Origin: Valencia hispanica
Lineage: Eukaryota; Chordata; Actinopteri; Cyprinodontiformes; Valenciidae
Direction of reading: 5' to 3'
Length of the DNA: 64,000 nucleotides
Assembly (NCBI GenBank): GCA_963556495.2
Contig: OY747721.1
Span: forward strand, 28,546,849-28,610,848
Shown here: positions 51,016-63,129 of the stretch, one piece after another
Numbering within the stretch: the stretch's first letter is position 1
How the letters are laid out: each line of letters opens with the position of its first letter
Notes under the pieces: model-generated
The model's input: the letters and a program-made list of their open reading frames with translations, nothing else
Databases searched by the model: none
What the model was told of the DNA's origin: nothing
Made by a program: the position numbers and the translations under genes

Positions 51016-51978
51016 TTAAATCCTAGAAACCTGTTTAATATGGGATTTAAATGACAAGTCTTGGTCAAAAATAACGCCAAGGTTCTGTTCGTTATTACTG
51101 GGGGCAAATTTAATGCCATCCAGATTAAGTGATTGACTAATCAGTTTCTGTTTAAGAACTTCTGGTCCAAAGACAGCAACTTCTGTCTTGTCAGAATTTA
51201 AAAGCAAAAAGTTTAGGGTCATCCATGTGTTTATGTCTTCCAGACATGCCTGTAATTTACCTAACTGACTGGGTTCATCAGGATTTATGGATAAATATAG
51301 TTGTGTATCATCGGCATAGCTGTGGAAATGTATCCTATGCTGTCTAATGATTCTACCAATTGGGAGCATATATATGGTGAAAAGAATTGGTCCAAGCACA
51401 GAACCCTGTGGAACTCCACAAGTAACCCTTGAGAATGAAGATGATTTATCATTTAGATGAACAAACTGGAATCTATCAGACAAATATGATTTAAACCAGC
51501 CTAGTGCTGTTCCTTTGATCTCTGCAACATGTTCAAGCCTTTCTAAGAGAATATTATGATCGACTGTGTCAAAAGCAGCACTGAGATCTAACAAAACCAG
51601 AACAGACACAAGTCCATTATCTGAGGCCATGAGAATATCATTAGTAACCTTCACCAGTGCTGTTTCAGTGCTATGATGAGCTCTAAAACCTGACTGAAAC
51701 TCTTCAAACAGCTCGTTACTGTTTAGATGCTCACAGACTTGATAAGCAACAATTTTCTCAAGGACTTTGGATAAGAAAGGAAGGTTAGATATAGGTCTGT
51801 AATTCACTAAGTCATCTTGATCAAGGGAAGGTTTCTTGAGTAAAGGTTTAATTACAGCTATTTTAAATTCCTGTGGTACGTATCCGTTTACTAAGGATAG
51901 ATTCATCATATCCAAAATGGGGCCAGGAACCAAATGGAACACTTCTTTAAATAATTTGGTTGGGATTGGGTCCAACAT
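51016..51978 (-). pseudogene. L2 reverse transcriptase domain
   Basis: 320 open codons on the minus strand. RT motifs appear in order: [57 protein letters not shown] (motif A with its aspartate), GVPQGSVLGPILFTIYML (motif B), and SYADDTQLYLSI (motif C with the YADD catalytic pair). The catalytic residues are intact in this segment, but the ORF is detached from the endonuclease upstream and the C-terminal domain downstream by frame breaks. It copies element RNA at the nicked target in intact relatives. Confidence 0.92.
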
Positions 51979-52296
51979 ACAAGTTGAAGGTTTACATGAG
52001 GCTAATATTTTTGATAATTCCGAAAGCTCGACTGAATGAAAACAGCCTTAGCACAACTGAGGTTCTACAGTTCTTTCCGATACTGCCTCATTTACTGAGG
52101 AAGAAGTAATCATGTTTGGGAGGATGCCAATGATTTTATTTTTAATAAAATTAATTTTATTTATGAAGAATCCCATAAAATCATCACTGCTAAGAGCTGG
52201 GGGAATAGTTGGCTCAACAGAGCTATGACTCTGTGTAAGTTTGGCAACTGTACTAACAAGAAACCTAGGATTGTTTTTATTCGCCTCTATTATTGA

Positions 52297-53358
52297 TTAA
52301 AAATATGCAGTTCTAGCTTGTCGAAGGGTCTTTTTATACAGCAGAAGACTGTTATTCCAGGTTAAATAGGAATCCTCTAGATGTGTAGAGCGCCATTTTC
52401 TCTCCAACTTCCTAGTATTCTGCTTTAAAGTACGCAACTCTGCGTTAAACCAAGGAGTCAGCCTCCTACGGCTAGCCACTTTCTTTTTTAAGGGGGCTAC
52501 ACTATCTAATGCCAAACACAATGAGGAAGTAACGCTGTGAACCAGACCATCAATTTCTGAAGGGTTAGAGATAGAATTGCTGCCATCCACTGTGTTACCC
52601 TGAGACACTGAGGAAAGTAAGAATGGAACAGATTCTTTAAAAATTGTTACAGCATTGTCTGATAAAGCTCTATTATAATGACATTTTCTTTTAGATTTAA
52701 GATGGTCAGTTAAAGTAAATTCAAAAGTTATCAAGAAGTGGTCAGACAGAACTGGGTTATGTGGGTTGACTGTTATTTCCTCACACTCAATATCGTATGT
52801 CAGTACAAGGTCCAAAGTGTGTTTACCAGAGTGGGTCGATCCCTGTACTTTTTGAGTAAAGCCAATTGAGTCTAAAATAGCACTAAAGGCTGCATTTAGG
52901 CTATCACTTTCAGTATCCACATGAATATTGAAGTCCCCCACTATAATGACCCTATCAGTATTTAATACTAAATCAGATAAAAAATGTGAGATCTGATCCA
53001 AGAATTGAGAGTAAGGGCCTGGTGGATGATACAAAACCACAAACAAAAATGGTTTTAATGTTTTGCAACTTGGATGAGGAAAATTAAGGATTAGATGTTC
53101 AAAAGAACTGTAGCTATCAATTGGTCTGGGACTAATTAGTAAATCAGAACGAAAAATGGTTGCAACTCCTCCTCCTTGCCCAGTATTTCTAGGAATGTGA
53201 AAATTGAAATGACTGGAAGGAGTTGACTCATTTATACTGACATAATCCTCCTGCTGCAACCAGGTTTCTCTGACACAAAGGAAATCAATGTGATTATCAC
53301 AAATCAAGTCACTAACAAAGTCTTTGAGGAGAGAGATCTTATGTTTAATAAACCACAT
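52297..53358 (-). pseudogene. L2 endonuclease domain
   Basis: 353 open codons on the minus strand. Apurinic-type endonuclease motifs appear: IDFLCVRETWLQ (catalytic glutamate), GQGGGVATIFRSDL, VIIVGDFNIHVD (GDFN) and LSDHFLITFEF (SDH). The remainder is the endonuclease-RT linker (RLTPWFNAELRTLKQNTRKL). In intact L2 this domain nicks the target DNA to prime reverse transcription. The reading frame ends at a stop before RT, so the full ORF2 is not produced. The real ORF2 start may lie slightly upstream of the first methionine. Confidence 0.9.
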
Positions 53359-53567
53359 TTAATAGATTTATTTTTCTGTTCAGTCAAAGTTGTATTTATT
53401 TGTATGATATTTCCATAATTTGCTTTTGTTGGCTTAACTTTTAATCCATTTAATTTTGGCCGTGGGCAAGACACTGTTTCTATAAGGAAATGGGTGGGTA
53501 ACAGTACAGAAGCAGCAGAAAGGTGAGTTAAACTATGACTCTGCTTCCTGGTCTGGACCCTGGGTTG

Positions 53568-54020
53568 TCAGTGTTTTGGAGGACTAATACATTCGGCCAT
53601 ATTCCTAGAAAGAAGAGCTGCTCCATCCAAAGTGGGATGGATGCCTCTCTGGATCAGACCAGGTTTTCCCCAAAAAGTTCTCCAGTTATCAATGTAGCCC
53701 ACATCGTTTGCAGGACACCACCCAGACAACCATTGATGGAATGACAGCATGCGGCTAAACATGTCGTCACTGGTCCGATCAGGCAGGGGACCAGAAAAGA
53801 TTACCGAGTCAGACATTGTTTTGGCAAACTTACACACCGAGGCAACACTCATTTTAGTGGCCTCCAATTGGTGTAACCGGGTGTCATTACCGCCAGCGTG
53901 AATAACAATCTTACTGTATTTACGCTTATCTTCAGCCAACAGTTTCAGGTAGAATTTGATGTCGCCCGTTCTGGCCCCTGGCAAGCATTTGACTATGGTC
54001 AATGGTGTCTCTAATGCCAC
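53568..54020 (-). pseudogene. L2 ORF1, SGNH/esterase-like domain
   Basis: 150 open codons on the minus strand. The text includes [40 protein letters not shown], and [23 protein letters not shown] and GIHPT correspond to blocks III and V of SGNH-type esterases, a domain known in ORF1 of CR1/L2 LINEs. Block I (nucleophile serine) would lie upstream and is missing here. The position three residues before the catalytic histidine is arginine (RGIH), where the family has aspartate, so the catalytic triad is doubly broken in this copy. Confidence 0.8.
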
Positions 54021-54030
54021 GAAGCTTCAA

Positions 54031-54368
54031 CAATCTTCTTGTGTTCAAGCAATAAGCTGAAACTTGGAGAGTTTTTTGCTGGGTGGTCAAGTGTTCTTCC
54101 AGAGCACTTGTTACAGTAAGAATGTTGAAATTAAAAAATGTAACATTTTAACTTACTTTTTGAAATAATTTTCAAGTGATTTGGCAGGACAAAAAGAAAG
54201 TAACAAATGAAATCACTGCAACCTTTCAGAAAAGCTGACTCAACAGCAGGCATTTTAGGCTGAAACACTCATGAAAAAGTTCTGCATAATCCTGGAGGGA
54301 CTTAAATAAGGTGGAGGGACACCGGTGGATGTATATTAAGTTGGTGTCTTTTAAGGCAACACCTCACC
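54031..54368. other. intron sequence between L2 and LTR element
   Basis: May hold remaining 5' sequence of the L2; nothing distinctive. Confidence 0.4.
54364..54368 (+). repeat. target-site duplication of the LTR element, left
   Basis: TCACC, repeated at 56397-56401 after the right LTR. Confidence 0.85.
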
Positions 54369-54448
54369 TGTCACGCTGCCCTATTCCTGCCTTATTGTCT
54401 TCACCTGTCTGTCTCATCATCCACACCTGATCCTACTCACCTCCTGCC

Positions 54449-54454
54449 TTTAAG
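54449..54454 (+). promoter_or_regulatory. TATA-like box of the LTR
   Basis: TTTAAG, 29 bp upstream of GGCCGGATCAT at 54478. This is the usual TATA-to-start spacing and would place the RNA 5' end exactly at the sequence complementary to the primer site. Confidence 0.6.
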
Positions 54455-54477
54455 ACCCCTCACTTCCTTTCACTCCC

Positions 54478-54488
54478 GGCCGGATCAT
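54478..54488 (+). promoter_or_regulatory. predicted RNA 5' end, self-primer
   Basis: GGCCGGATCAT is perfectly complementary to 54699-54709. In the 3' LTR the corresponding bases read GGACGGATCAT, one mutation. Confidence 0.65.
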
Positions 54489-54631
54489 CCTTAGTATTAG
54501 TCAGTAGTAGTTGTCAATCCCCATGGTGTGTCGTCTTCCTGCTGTCTTCCTTCCCTGCTTCCCTGTTTCTGTTCCTGCCATCTTCATCATCATCATCATC
54601 ATCATCATCACCACCACGACCTCCTCACTAT

Positions 54632-54637
54632 AATAAA
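54632..54637 (+). terminator. polyadenylation signal in 5' LTR
   Basis: AATAAA; the equivalent is at about 56332-56337 in the 3' LTR, where it would act to end the element RNA. Confidence 0.7.
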
Positions 54638-54694
54638 CATCCTGCACCTTCCTTCAGCGAGTGCGTTTGGGTCCATTCTCCACACACCACGTGA

Positions 54695-56054
<1,360 letters not shown>

Positions 56055-56056
<2 letters not shown>

Positions 56057-56065
56057 AGGGGGGGG
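56055..56065 (+). other. polypurine tract before 3' LTR
   Basis: AAAGGGGGGGG followed by TCC and the LTR start at 56069; expected plus-strand primer position. Confidence 0.75.
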
Positions 56066-56068
56066 TCC

Positions 56069-56396
56069 TGTCACGCTGCCCTATTCCTGCCTTATTGTCT
56101 TCACCTGTCTGTCTCATCATCCACCACTGATCCTACTCACCTCCTGGCTTTAAGACCCCTCACTTCCTTTCACTCCCGGACGGATCATCCTTAGTAGTAG
56201 TCAGTAGTAGTTGTCAATCCCCATGGTGTGTCGTCTTCCTGCTGTCTTCCTTCCCTGCCCGATGTCCAGTGTTTCTGTTCCTGCCATCTTCATCGTCATC
56301 ATCATCATCACCACCACGACCTCCTCACTATAATAAACATCCTGCACCTTCCTTCAGCGAGTGCGTTTGGGTCCATTCTCCACACACCACGTGACA
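56069..56396 (+). repeat. 3' LTR (328 bp)
   Basis: Aligns end to end with 54369-54696. Differences include a CC/AC swap, GGCCGG to GGACGG, TATTAG to TAGTAG, a 6-bp insertion near 56260, two fewer CAT units and one CAT to CGT. Confidence 0.93.
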
Positions 56397-56401
56397 TCAC
56401 C
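56397..56401 (+). repeat. target-site duplication of the LTR element, right
   Basis: TCACC, identical to 54364-54368. Confidence 0.85.
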
Positions 56402-56835
56402 ATACTGCTTGAGATTTTAAGGAAGGGAAAAGTGGACCTCCAGAAGTGTTGTTTATTCTTGAGTAGCCTTTTTAGATACCAGAAGGTGTCATTTTCACCC
56501 ATTTAAATAATGATATACAAGTATGAACAGCATGGGAATATTCGGCTAACATGCCACTCAAGAAAGAAACTTGTCCTAAGTCACAAAGAAAAACTTCCTA
56601 TGGTGTAAAATGTGTATATCAACCCCCCCAAAAAAGCAGGATACTTTATGGAGATACAGAGCGTCAATGTTCACCATTGAACATGCCATGTTTAACCATT
56701 GAACTGAAATGCAACTAAAAGTGAAAGAAATCATTAACCCAACAATAACATAAAAAGCCAGATTAGTTTGCACTTATAGACAAAAACATTAAAATATTTG
56801 GCCATGAATACCCTTGTTACAGTTAAAGGAAAAGA
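56402..56835. other. intron sequence, nothing recognised
   Basis: Unremarkable AT-rich intron. Confidence 0.45.
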
Positions 56836-56839
56836 CTGA

Positions 56840-57085
56840 GAAGCTTGCAAGCCTGTGAAGAATCTCAACTGTGAAATACATTGGTGGCTACATCATGTTT
56901 TGGGGTTGTTTTGTTGCAGGAGGACCAGGTGCACTTTATGAAGCCATCAATTTGGTTCCTGCTTCCTGGTCTGGAAGACCATCATGTGGAAAAAGTAAAG
57001 CAATATATCAAGATGTCAGCCAAGAAGTAAAAGTTTAGCACAAATGGGTCTTCCAAATGGACATGGTCCCGAAGTCAGTCAATAA
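56840..57085 (+). pseudogene. Tc1-like transposase fragment
   Basis: The + strand text reads GGYIMFWGCFVAGGPGALYE, then after divergence VSQEVKV-stop-HKWVFQMDMVPKS. These match the Tc1 transposase blocks MLWGCFAAGGTGAL and KWVFQMDNDPKH, where the second catalytic aspartate normally lies. Inverted repeats and the rest of the coding region are not seen, so this is a short fossil. Confidence 0.7.
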
Positions 57086-57089
57086 ATAA

Positions 57090-57950
57090 ACATACCCTGT
57101 ACTGGTTCACCCAGTCAGTGCACTGATCTGCAGTTTCAAAGTTGTCTTATTTCGTCAGTGGGAAAATTGATTTGTTGATGTAAGACAATGTGTCTCTTAT
57201 CAGAGAGCCTATGCTTAGAGTGAGCAAGGCTGGGACAACACACAGCAAGTCTCAGTTTTTGGGCTGCCGAGGGTTGATGAATACACAGACAGGAAAACAT
57301 CCTCTTTGAAGATTCATCTATGTAGGTTCAGTGTCTTTCACATGACCAGCAGACGTTCACACAAGGATGCCACATGAAGATGCCCCCCCCACCCCCTTTG
57401 TCCAGCCCTTTCTGCCGGAGAGTAAGAATAGTGCTGTTTGCCTTATTTATATATCTCTATGACGTCTTTGAGAATCCTGTTGTGCGCATCATGAAAAAGG
57501 GATAATGGTGTGCATTCTCAGACTCAGTTTTTTTTTTACCAATCTCTTTTGTTGTCTAGTCAGGTGGTTCAATCCCTGTTCTCTGTGTGGCTTGGGTGGA
57601 TCCCCAAAGGTATCCATTTAGAATATTACTCCCATGATTCCTAGGCTGAATCCTAGAGTTCAACAATCTAAAGAAAAAGAGCCTATGACTAACCTTAAAC
57701 CAAGACTATTTAAAACAAGGAGAGTACTGAATCATAAAAAGCTGCACACGTAAACCGCTATGAACTATTCAGATTCTAATCAGATTTGCTAAATTAAGTA
57801 TGACTTATTATGAGAAATCCAGTTTAAATCCTAGATTAATCAACCTTTCTTAGGAAAAGTTGATAAACAAAGGAGGTAGAAAATATATGTTCTTGTGATA
57901 TAGTAAAAACCCCTGACTCTGTGATTGTCAATGTCCTCTCCTCATTTTAG
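57090..57950. other. intron sequence, nothing recognised
   Basis: Leads into the acceptor of the fourth grid1 exon. Confidence 0.5.
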
Positions 57951-58070
57951 GGGAACATCACAGGTCTGACAGGAACAATGGACTTTAAGGAGAGCGGCTC
58001 AAACTCCCACGTCCAGTTTGAGATCCTCGGCTCCAGCTTCAGTGAGACTTTCGGCAAGGACATAAAAAGG
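57951..58070 (+). CDS. grid1: grid1 exon d: end of GluD1 amino-terminal domain, 40 codons
   Basis: 120 nt in phase 0 between acceptor CTCCTCATTTTAG and donor AGG|GTGAGT. The product runs [40 protein letters not shown]. The ITGLTG...F and VQFEILG...FGKD segments are the conserved last strands of the delta-receptor amino-terminal domain. The linker to the glutamate-like binding core should follow in the next exon, which is not in the window. The start reads Gly-Asn-Ile-Thr, creating an N-glycosylation sequon where I recall Gly-His-Ile-Thr in mammalian GluD1. The preceding exon ends IQK, so the joined protein reads [11 protein letters not shown]. Confidence 0.96.
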
Positions 58071-59060
58071 GTGAGTTCATGTAAAATTTAATTTTGACCT
58101 GAAAAATGACTATTGCACAGTCAAATTTATCCATTGCTTTAGAAACCATATTCTGTGACATAGAAACCATATTCTGTGACATAGTGGCCTGTTTTAGGAA
58201 ACTTTTCCACAAACTTTATGGTTCTCCCAGTCCATGTAGGTTGCATTAGCACAGAGCTTCCTTGTTCTGCACAGAGGAGTGCTGCTGATGTTGCTGTCAT
58301 TGCAGTTGAATGTCATTAAATCTGTTGAGACATGATGTAGTAATGTACACCACTTCCATCCAGGAATTACATGAGAACCTACATAGTCTGTATGTTCTTT
58401 TGAAGATTATACATTTTAAACCTGAAGCCTCTGAAGGGTCAGTGAAGCAGTTTACTATACCCTTTTATTCCCTCAAACTTTGCTCGCACCTTTGAGTTTT
58501 CTTTGCCAAAGTTCAAAAAATGAGATAAAAGATTGATGGTTTCAATTCAGGCTTTTAAATCAACATCTATGAAAGCACTGGTATAATGACAATCTATTTC
58601 TTTAAAAACTACAAATAGGAATTTTAAAAAATCAAACATAGTAAACCGTATTGTGTACTAACTACTAGTCTACCTATAATATGTACATTTGCAATGAGTG
58701 TCTGAATGTATCTCAGTATGCCTGAGCTTGTTTTGGATGTGATTTTGGGGTTGATGTGAAACATTTCTCACATGGCTGCTTATGCCATGTGGTCAGTCTG
58801 GTCTTGAAACAAGATGGCTGCTGTGACTCAAAGAAAGGAATGAGCTAGGTGGCAGATAGTATGGACCACATGTTGCATGTACAACCATGGGATCTGTACC
58901 TGTTGGCATTTCAACACATGCTGTGCAGAGGACAACAAATCTAGTCCAGGTTTATAAGAAAGGAAACATTAAGTTGTGTGATGGTTGTGCCAGGTTATAC
59001 AAAGCAGGATAAACTGGGATGTAAAACCCTGTTTAAAGCATAACTAAAACATTTTAACAA
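58071..59060. other. intron, with a 21-bp tandem duplication
   Basis: Two adjacent units containing AACCATATTCTGTGACATAG at about 58144-58186. Otherwise nothing recognised, and no further grid1 exon. Confidence 0.55.
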
Positions 59061-59061
59061 C

Positions 59062-59627
59062 ATGAGACGTGGCTGCTGGATCATATCCCCGACTCCAACG
59101 TCTCTCTGCCAGGCTTCCTGACTGTACGAGCAGACAGAGATCTGAAAACGAGCAGGAAAAGAAAAGGTGGTGGAGTAGCAGTGCTTGTCAACAACAGCTG
59201 GTGTCATCCAGGCAATGTAACTGTAAAGTGTCGTCTCTGCAGCCCAGATGTCGAACTCTTGGCAGTAGGTGTTCGTCCATATTATTTACCAAGAGAGTTC
59301 ACCAGTGTAATTTTGGCAGTTGTTTACATTCCACCTTCAGCCGTTGCCGAGAATGCATGTGATGTCATCAGTTCCGTTGTTGCTAAGCTACAGACACAGC
59401 ACCCCAATGCATTTGTGGCAATATCTGGTGATTTTAATCATGCCTCGCTCTTTACTACACTTCCAACATTTCAACAGTTTGTCAGCTGCTCTACAAGAGA
59501 AAACAGGACCTTGGATTTGTTTTATGCAAATGTAAAGGATGCATACATGTCCAAACAAAGACCTCCTCTGGGACAATCAGATCACAACCTTGTTTTTCTC
59601 TGTTCAGAATATAAACCACTTGTTTAG
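59062..59627 (+). pseudogene. LINE endonuclease fragment
   Basis: The text shows the ETW glutamate motif at the very start, GGGVAVLVNNSW, VILAVVYIPPSA, AISGDFNHASL (GDFN) and GQSDHNLVFL (SDH), ending at a TAG. The N-terminal strand of the domain is missing because the insertion is 5'-truncated. The surviving catalytic motifs correspond to apurinic-type endonucleases, which nick the target in intact elements. Confidence 0.82.
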
Positions 59628-59753
59628 AGGCAACCTGTTACAAAGAAAATTGTGAGAAAATGGTCACAGGAAGATGAAGAAGCCCTGCAGGGTTGTTTTG
59701 CAACCACAGACTGGATGACTATTTGCCAATAACATGGAGAGGACATCAATGGC

Positions 59754-60443
59754 ATGACTGAGTGTGTGACTGACTATATAAACTTCTGTGTGGACATCAT
59801 CCCCACCAGAACAGTGAGATGCTTCCCTAATAACAAACCCTGGATCACCAGTGACCTGAAGGAACTGCTAAACAAGAAAAAAAGAGCCTTCAGGGAGGTA
59901 GACAGGGAATTACTGAGGAGTATACAGAAGCAACTTAAGGTCAAGATCAGAGACAGCAAGGAGACATACAGGAAGAAGCTGGAGAACAAACTACAGAGGA
60001 ACAATATCAGAGATGTCTGGTCAGGAATGCGAAAGATCACAGGCTTTAAGGACTGGAAGAATTGGATAGATGGAAGTCTGGACAGAGCCAATGAACTGAA
60101 CACATTCTTCAACAGGTTCAGTTCAGGAACTAGCTTAGCATCCTCCTCTCCTGTTCCCAGCCAAACAGACATCCCACTCTCCTCTGACCAACAGCTTTCC
60201 TGTTACACCTCGGATGTTTTATCCTTCACCTCAGCCATGGACTCTTCTGCTTCCACAAGTTTGACTTCAACCAAGTCAGGAAATGCTGCTACCCCCTTTG
60301 CCTCCCCCTCCTACTTGTCTGTCTCCAAAAGTCAGGTGAAGAGGCAGCTGGAGAAACTGAACCGGAACAAGGCTGCAGGTACAGATGGTGTCAGCCCCAG
60401 AGTCCTGAAGGCCTGTGCAGAGCAGCTCTGTGGGATTCTGTAG
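59754..60443 (+). pseudogene. LINE ORF2 linker and RT N-terminal region
   Basis: 229 open codons. The first part (VTDYINFCVDIIPTRTVR, KPWITSDLKELLNKKKRAF) is the endonuclease-RT linker. The end (LEKLNRNKAAGTDGVSPRVL) is the N-terminal RT block before motif A. The frame closes at a TAG directly before FNLSLTQ-type sequence, so the stop interrupts a formerly continuous ORF. Confidence 0.8.
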
Positions 60444-60482
60444 CACCTCTTCAACCTTAGCCTAACTCAGGAGAAGGTTCAA

Positions 60483-61714
60483 GTGTTGTGGAAGACATCC
60501 TGCCTTGTTCCAGTACCAAAGAGAACTCACCCATCAGTCATCAATGACAATAGACCTGTTGCCCTGACATCCCACATCATGAAGGTCCTGGAGAGACTTC
60601 TGTTGGCACCCCTGAGTAAGCAAACAAAAACGTATCAGGACCCGCTGCAGTTTGCTTATCGCTGTGGAGTTGGAGTTGAAGATGCCATCATCCACCTGCT
60701 TCAACCAACCCACTGTCATCTGGACAAAGCAGGCAGCACTGTGAGGATCATGTTCTTTGATTTTCCAGTGCATTTAACACAATTCAGCCTGATTTACTTT
60801 GTCAGAAACTCTTGAAGACACAGGTGGAGCCCTAAACAATCGCCTGGATCAATGACTACCTGACAAACAGACTAAAATTTGTGAGACTGAAGAATTGTGC
60901 GTCAAACCAGGTGGTCAGCAGCACAGGAGCACCACAGGGGACCGTACTCTCACCATTCGTTTTCACTCTGTACACCTCAGACTTCCAGTACAAATCAGAG
61001 ACCTGTCATCTGCAGAAATACTCAGATGACTCTGCAATTGTCGGGTGTATCAGAGATGGACAAGAAGCTGAATACAGAGAGCTGGTGGACCGCTTTGTGA
61101 CATGGTGTGGAAAAAATCGTCTCCCCTTGATTGTGAATAAAACAAAGGAGATGATTGTAGATTTCAGAAGAAACAGGGATAAGTCAAACACTGTTTCCAT
61201 CATGGGAGAAGAAGTGGAGGTGGTTGAGGAGTATAAATACCTAGGAGTTCACCTTGACAACAGACTGGACTGGAGACCGAACAGTGAAGCCGTCTACAAG
61301 AAGGGACAGAGCAGACTGTACTTCTTGAGGAAGCTTAGGTCCTTCAAGGTTTGCAGCAAGATGCTGCAGATCTTCTACAAGTCTGTTGTGGAGAGTGTAA
61401 TCTCTTCTGTCGTCATCTGTTGCGGTAGCAGCATCAGAGCCAGGGATTTAAAAAGGCTAAACAACCTGATAAAGAAGGCTGGTTCTGTTCCTGGGACAAC
61501 TGTGGAAAATCTGGAGATGATAATGCAAAGAAGGATTCTTCATAAAATCAAAAAAATTATGGACAACCCTGAGCATCCTCTTCATGAGACTGTCATACAA
61601 CAACAGAGCGTCTTCAGTCGGAGGCTTCTTAAGCTTTGCTGCAATACAGACCGCTACAGGAAATCCTTCCTGCCCACAGCCATCATCATCTATAACAACT
61701 CCTTAAAGAATTAA
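60483..61714 (+). pseudogene. LINE reverse transcriptase and C-terminal domain
   Basis: Two open parts, 60483-60815 and 60881-61714, were once one frame. Part one has CLVPVPKRTHPSVINDNRPV, ALTSHIMKVLERLLL and IMFFDF (motif A region). Part two has GAPQGTVLSPFVFTLYTSDF (motif B), KYSDDSAIVG (motif C, YSDD with both aspartates), KYLGVHLDNRLDW, FYKSVVESV and LNNLIKKAGSVPG. The frameshift lies near 60770-60880, just after motif A, so no active polymerase could be made. Confidence 0.85.
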
Positions 61715-61797
61715 TTATATGAGCCATACCAACACTTAATTTCCCTCTGGGATCAATAAAGTACTTTTGAATTTGAATTGAATTTGAATTAAACCTT

Positions 61798-62770
61798 TAG
61801 ATAAGTCACAAAGTTTATAATTAAAGAGTGTACTCAAGCAGAACTCATTGTTCTAGACGGTGTGGTGCAATGCTGATTGTCTGATTTGATCTAGCCACTT
61901 TTCCTAGGTATGGGAGAATATTTAAATCACACAGTGTTTTCAGATTTAACTGGTAAGGACCAGTATTCCAGTTAACATTTTTTCGTGGAGAATAGCAGGT
62001 TCTCTGCAATAACTCTTTTTATAAGACATACAATTTCAGACCAGAACAATACATTTCTACAGCTGTAGTTTGTCATTTCAAGAAACACACACACACATCT
62101 GATCATTTTTTCTCATGAGTCTTAACCATTGCATCCCCATTAGTGCCTCACGGGGCCCATAGTTGTTGACTTACTCATTATTTATGCAGCAGTGAGCGCA
62201 AACACTTGTCAGTTCATTAACTTTCCAATCATTGAAAAAGTTGTTGAACCATGTTACGGTAACCTTGATGAAAAGCATCCACGTTCAGAGCTGTGTACAG
62301 TCATCCATTGCCATCAAACCACTTAGTGTTTAACAGGACGAATGAGGTTTTAATTAATAATCAGAAGAGTTTTGTTCCATCCCCCCTGTAAATACACATA
62401 GATGCTATCTTTCTGTAGATTAACTGATTTGCAAGTGCTGAGAAATATAATTAAACCCTGCGAGACATCACTACATCTCAGAGTGTCACATTGACCGCCG
62501 GTGATGTGCTCTACATGTCTGAGATAATATAAGCTTGATTATGTTGTAGAATAATGAAACTTATGATTAACTTCTGTCACCCACAAAAATCCACTAATTC
62601 AATCAGTCTCATTTTCTCTGATGAAGCAAAAGTTATCATACATTGTTATTATATACACTACTGGAAAGCTGAAGTGTTTCAATGAGTTTGTAAAAACAAA
62701 AAACAAAGAATACACACACACACACACACGCGTACACGCAACCCCAAGCAAATAATACGAATCTAAATGT
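61798..62770. other. intron with short AC microsatellite
   Basis: AC repeats at about 62084-62096 and 62712-62729; otherwise nothing recognised. Confidence 0.5.
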
Positions 62771-62773
62771 AAT

Positions 62774-63125
62774 CATAGGGTGCACGGTTGTGCAGCTGGT
62801 AGAGCGGCTCACCTCACAGCTAGAAGGTCCTGGGTTCAAATACCGCCGGGGACGCTGTGGGGGTGTGTTTGTTCCCCCGCATCATCGACACCCACACCCT
62901 GAGTGGGGTTGGCGAAAGGGCCTTTCTGTGTGGAGTTTGCATGCTCTCCCTGTGCTCCCTTGAGCAGCTAAAGTGAGCTACTCCCACAAAAACATGCACT
63001 AGTCCTGGGGCTGTATACTGCCTCCTCCTGGCCGGCCAGAGTGCCTGAAGGGATAGGGAGGATCTGGCTGGAATAAACGTGATCCTTGCCCAAGGGACAG
63101 CGGAACCCTAGGACTGGAACTAGGT
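62774..63125 (+). mobile_element. tRNA-headed SINE-like repeat
   Basis: The head shows an A-box-like TTGTGCAGCTGGTAGAGCG (about 62788-62806) and a B-box GGGTTCAAATACC (62832-62843), in tRNA-like spacing. A body with CTTTCTGTGTGGAGTTTGC ATGCTCTCCCTGTG follows, shared with the repeats at 39985 and 10512. The right end is a distinct GC-rich domain finishing near GAACCCTAGGACTGG. It would be transcribed by RNA polymerase III if active. Confidence 0.6.
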
Positions 63126-63129
63126 AGGA

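Larger units (their letters stand above)
49795..54030 (-). mobile_element. L2-type LINE, nearly full length, inactivated
   Basis: The minus-strand element keeps the order ORF1 esterase (54020-53568), endonuclease (53358-52297), RT (51978-51016) and C-terminal domain (50865-50476). A 3' UTR ends near 49795 in GCGCTATATAAATAAACTGAATTG. This is the L2 architecture found in fish. It is broken between endonuclease and RT (51979-52296), between RT and C-terminus (50866-51015), and at the 5' end, where the start of ORF1 is missing. It is the source-like relative of the fragments at 9411-9945 and 43985-44110. Despite the breaks, the endonuclease and polymerase motifs survive, so the copy is not very old. 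Confidence 0.9.
59062..61797 (+). mobile_element. Rex1/jockey-like LINE, 5' truncated, inactivated
   Basis: Begins inside the endonuclease at ETWLLDHIPDSNVSLPGF and runs through endonuclease, linker, RT and C-terminal parts. It ends with CCCTCTGGGATCAATAAAG and a TTGAATTTGAATTGAATTTG-like tail near 61797. Stops at 59625 and about 59730, the TAG at 60441 and a frameshift near 60770-60880 inactivate it. ORF2 order and wording are shared with the fragments at 29691-30715 and 35940-38690, so three copies of one family sit in this window. The Rex1 assignment is from memory of family style; another clade of the CR1/jockey group is possible. Confidence 0.85.

Noticed and set aside
62774..62850. Possible genuine tRNA gene
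   Set aside because: The boxes are tRNA-like, but no acceptor stem pairs and the sequence continues into a repeat body, so a SINE head is more likely. The same applies at 21766 and 40033.
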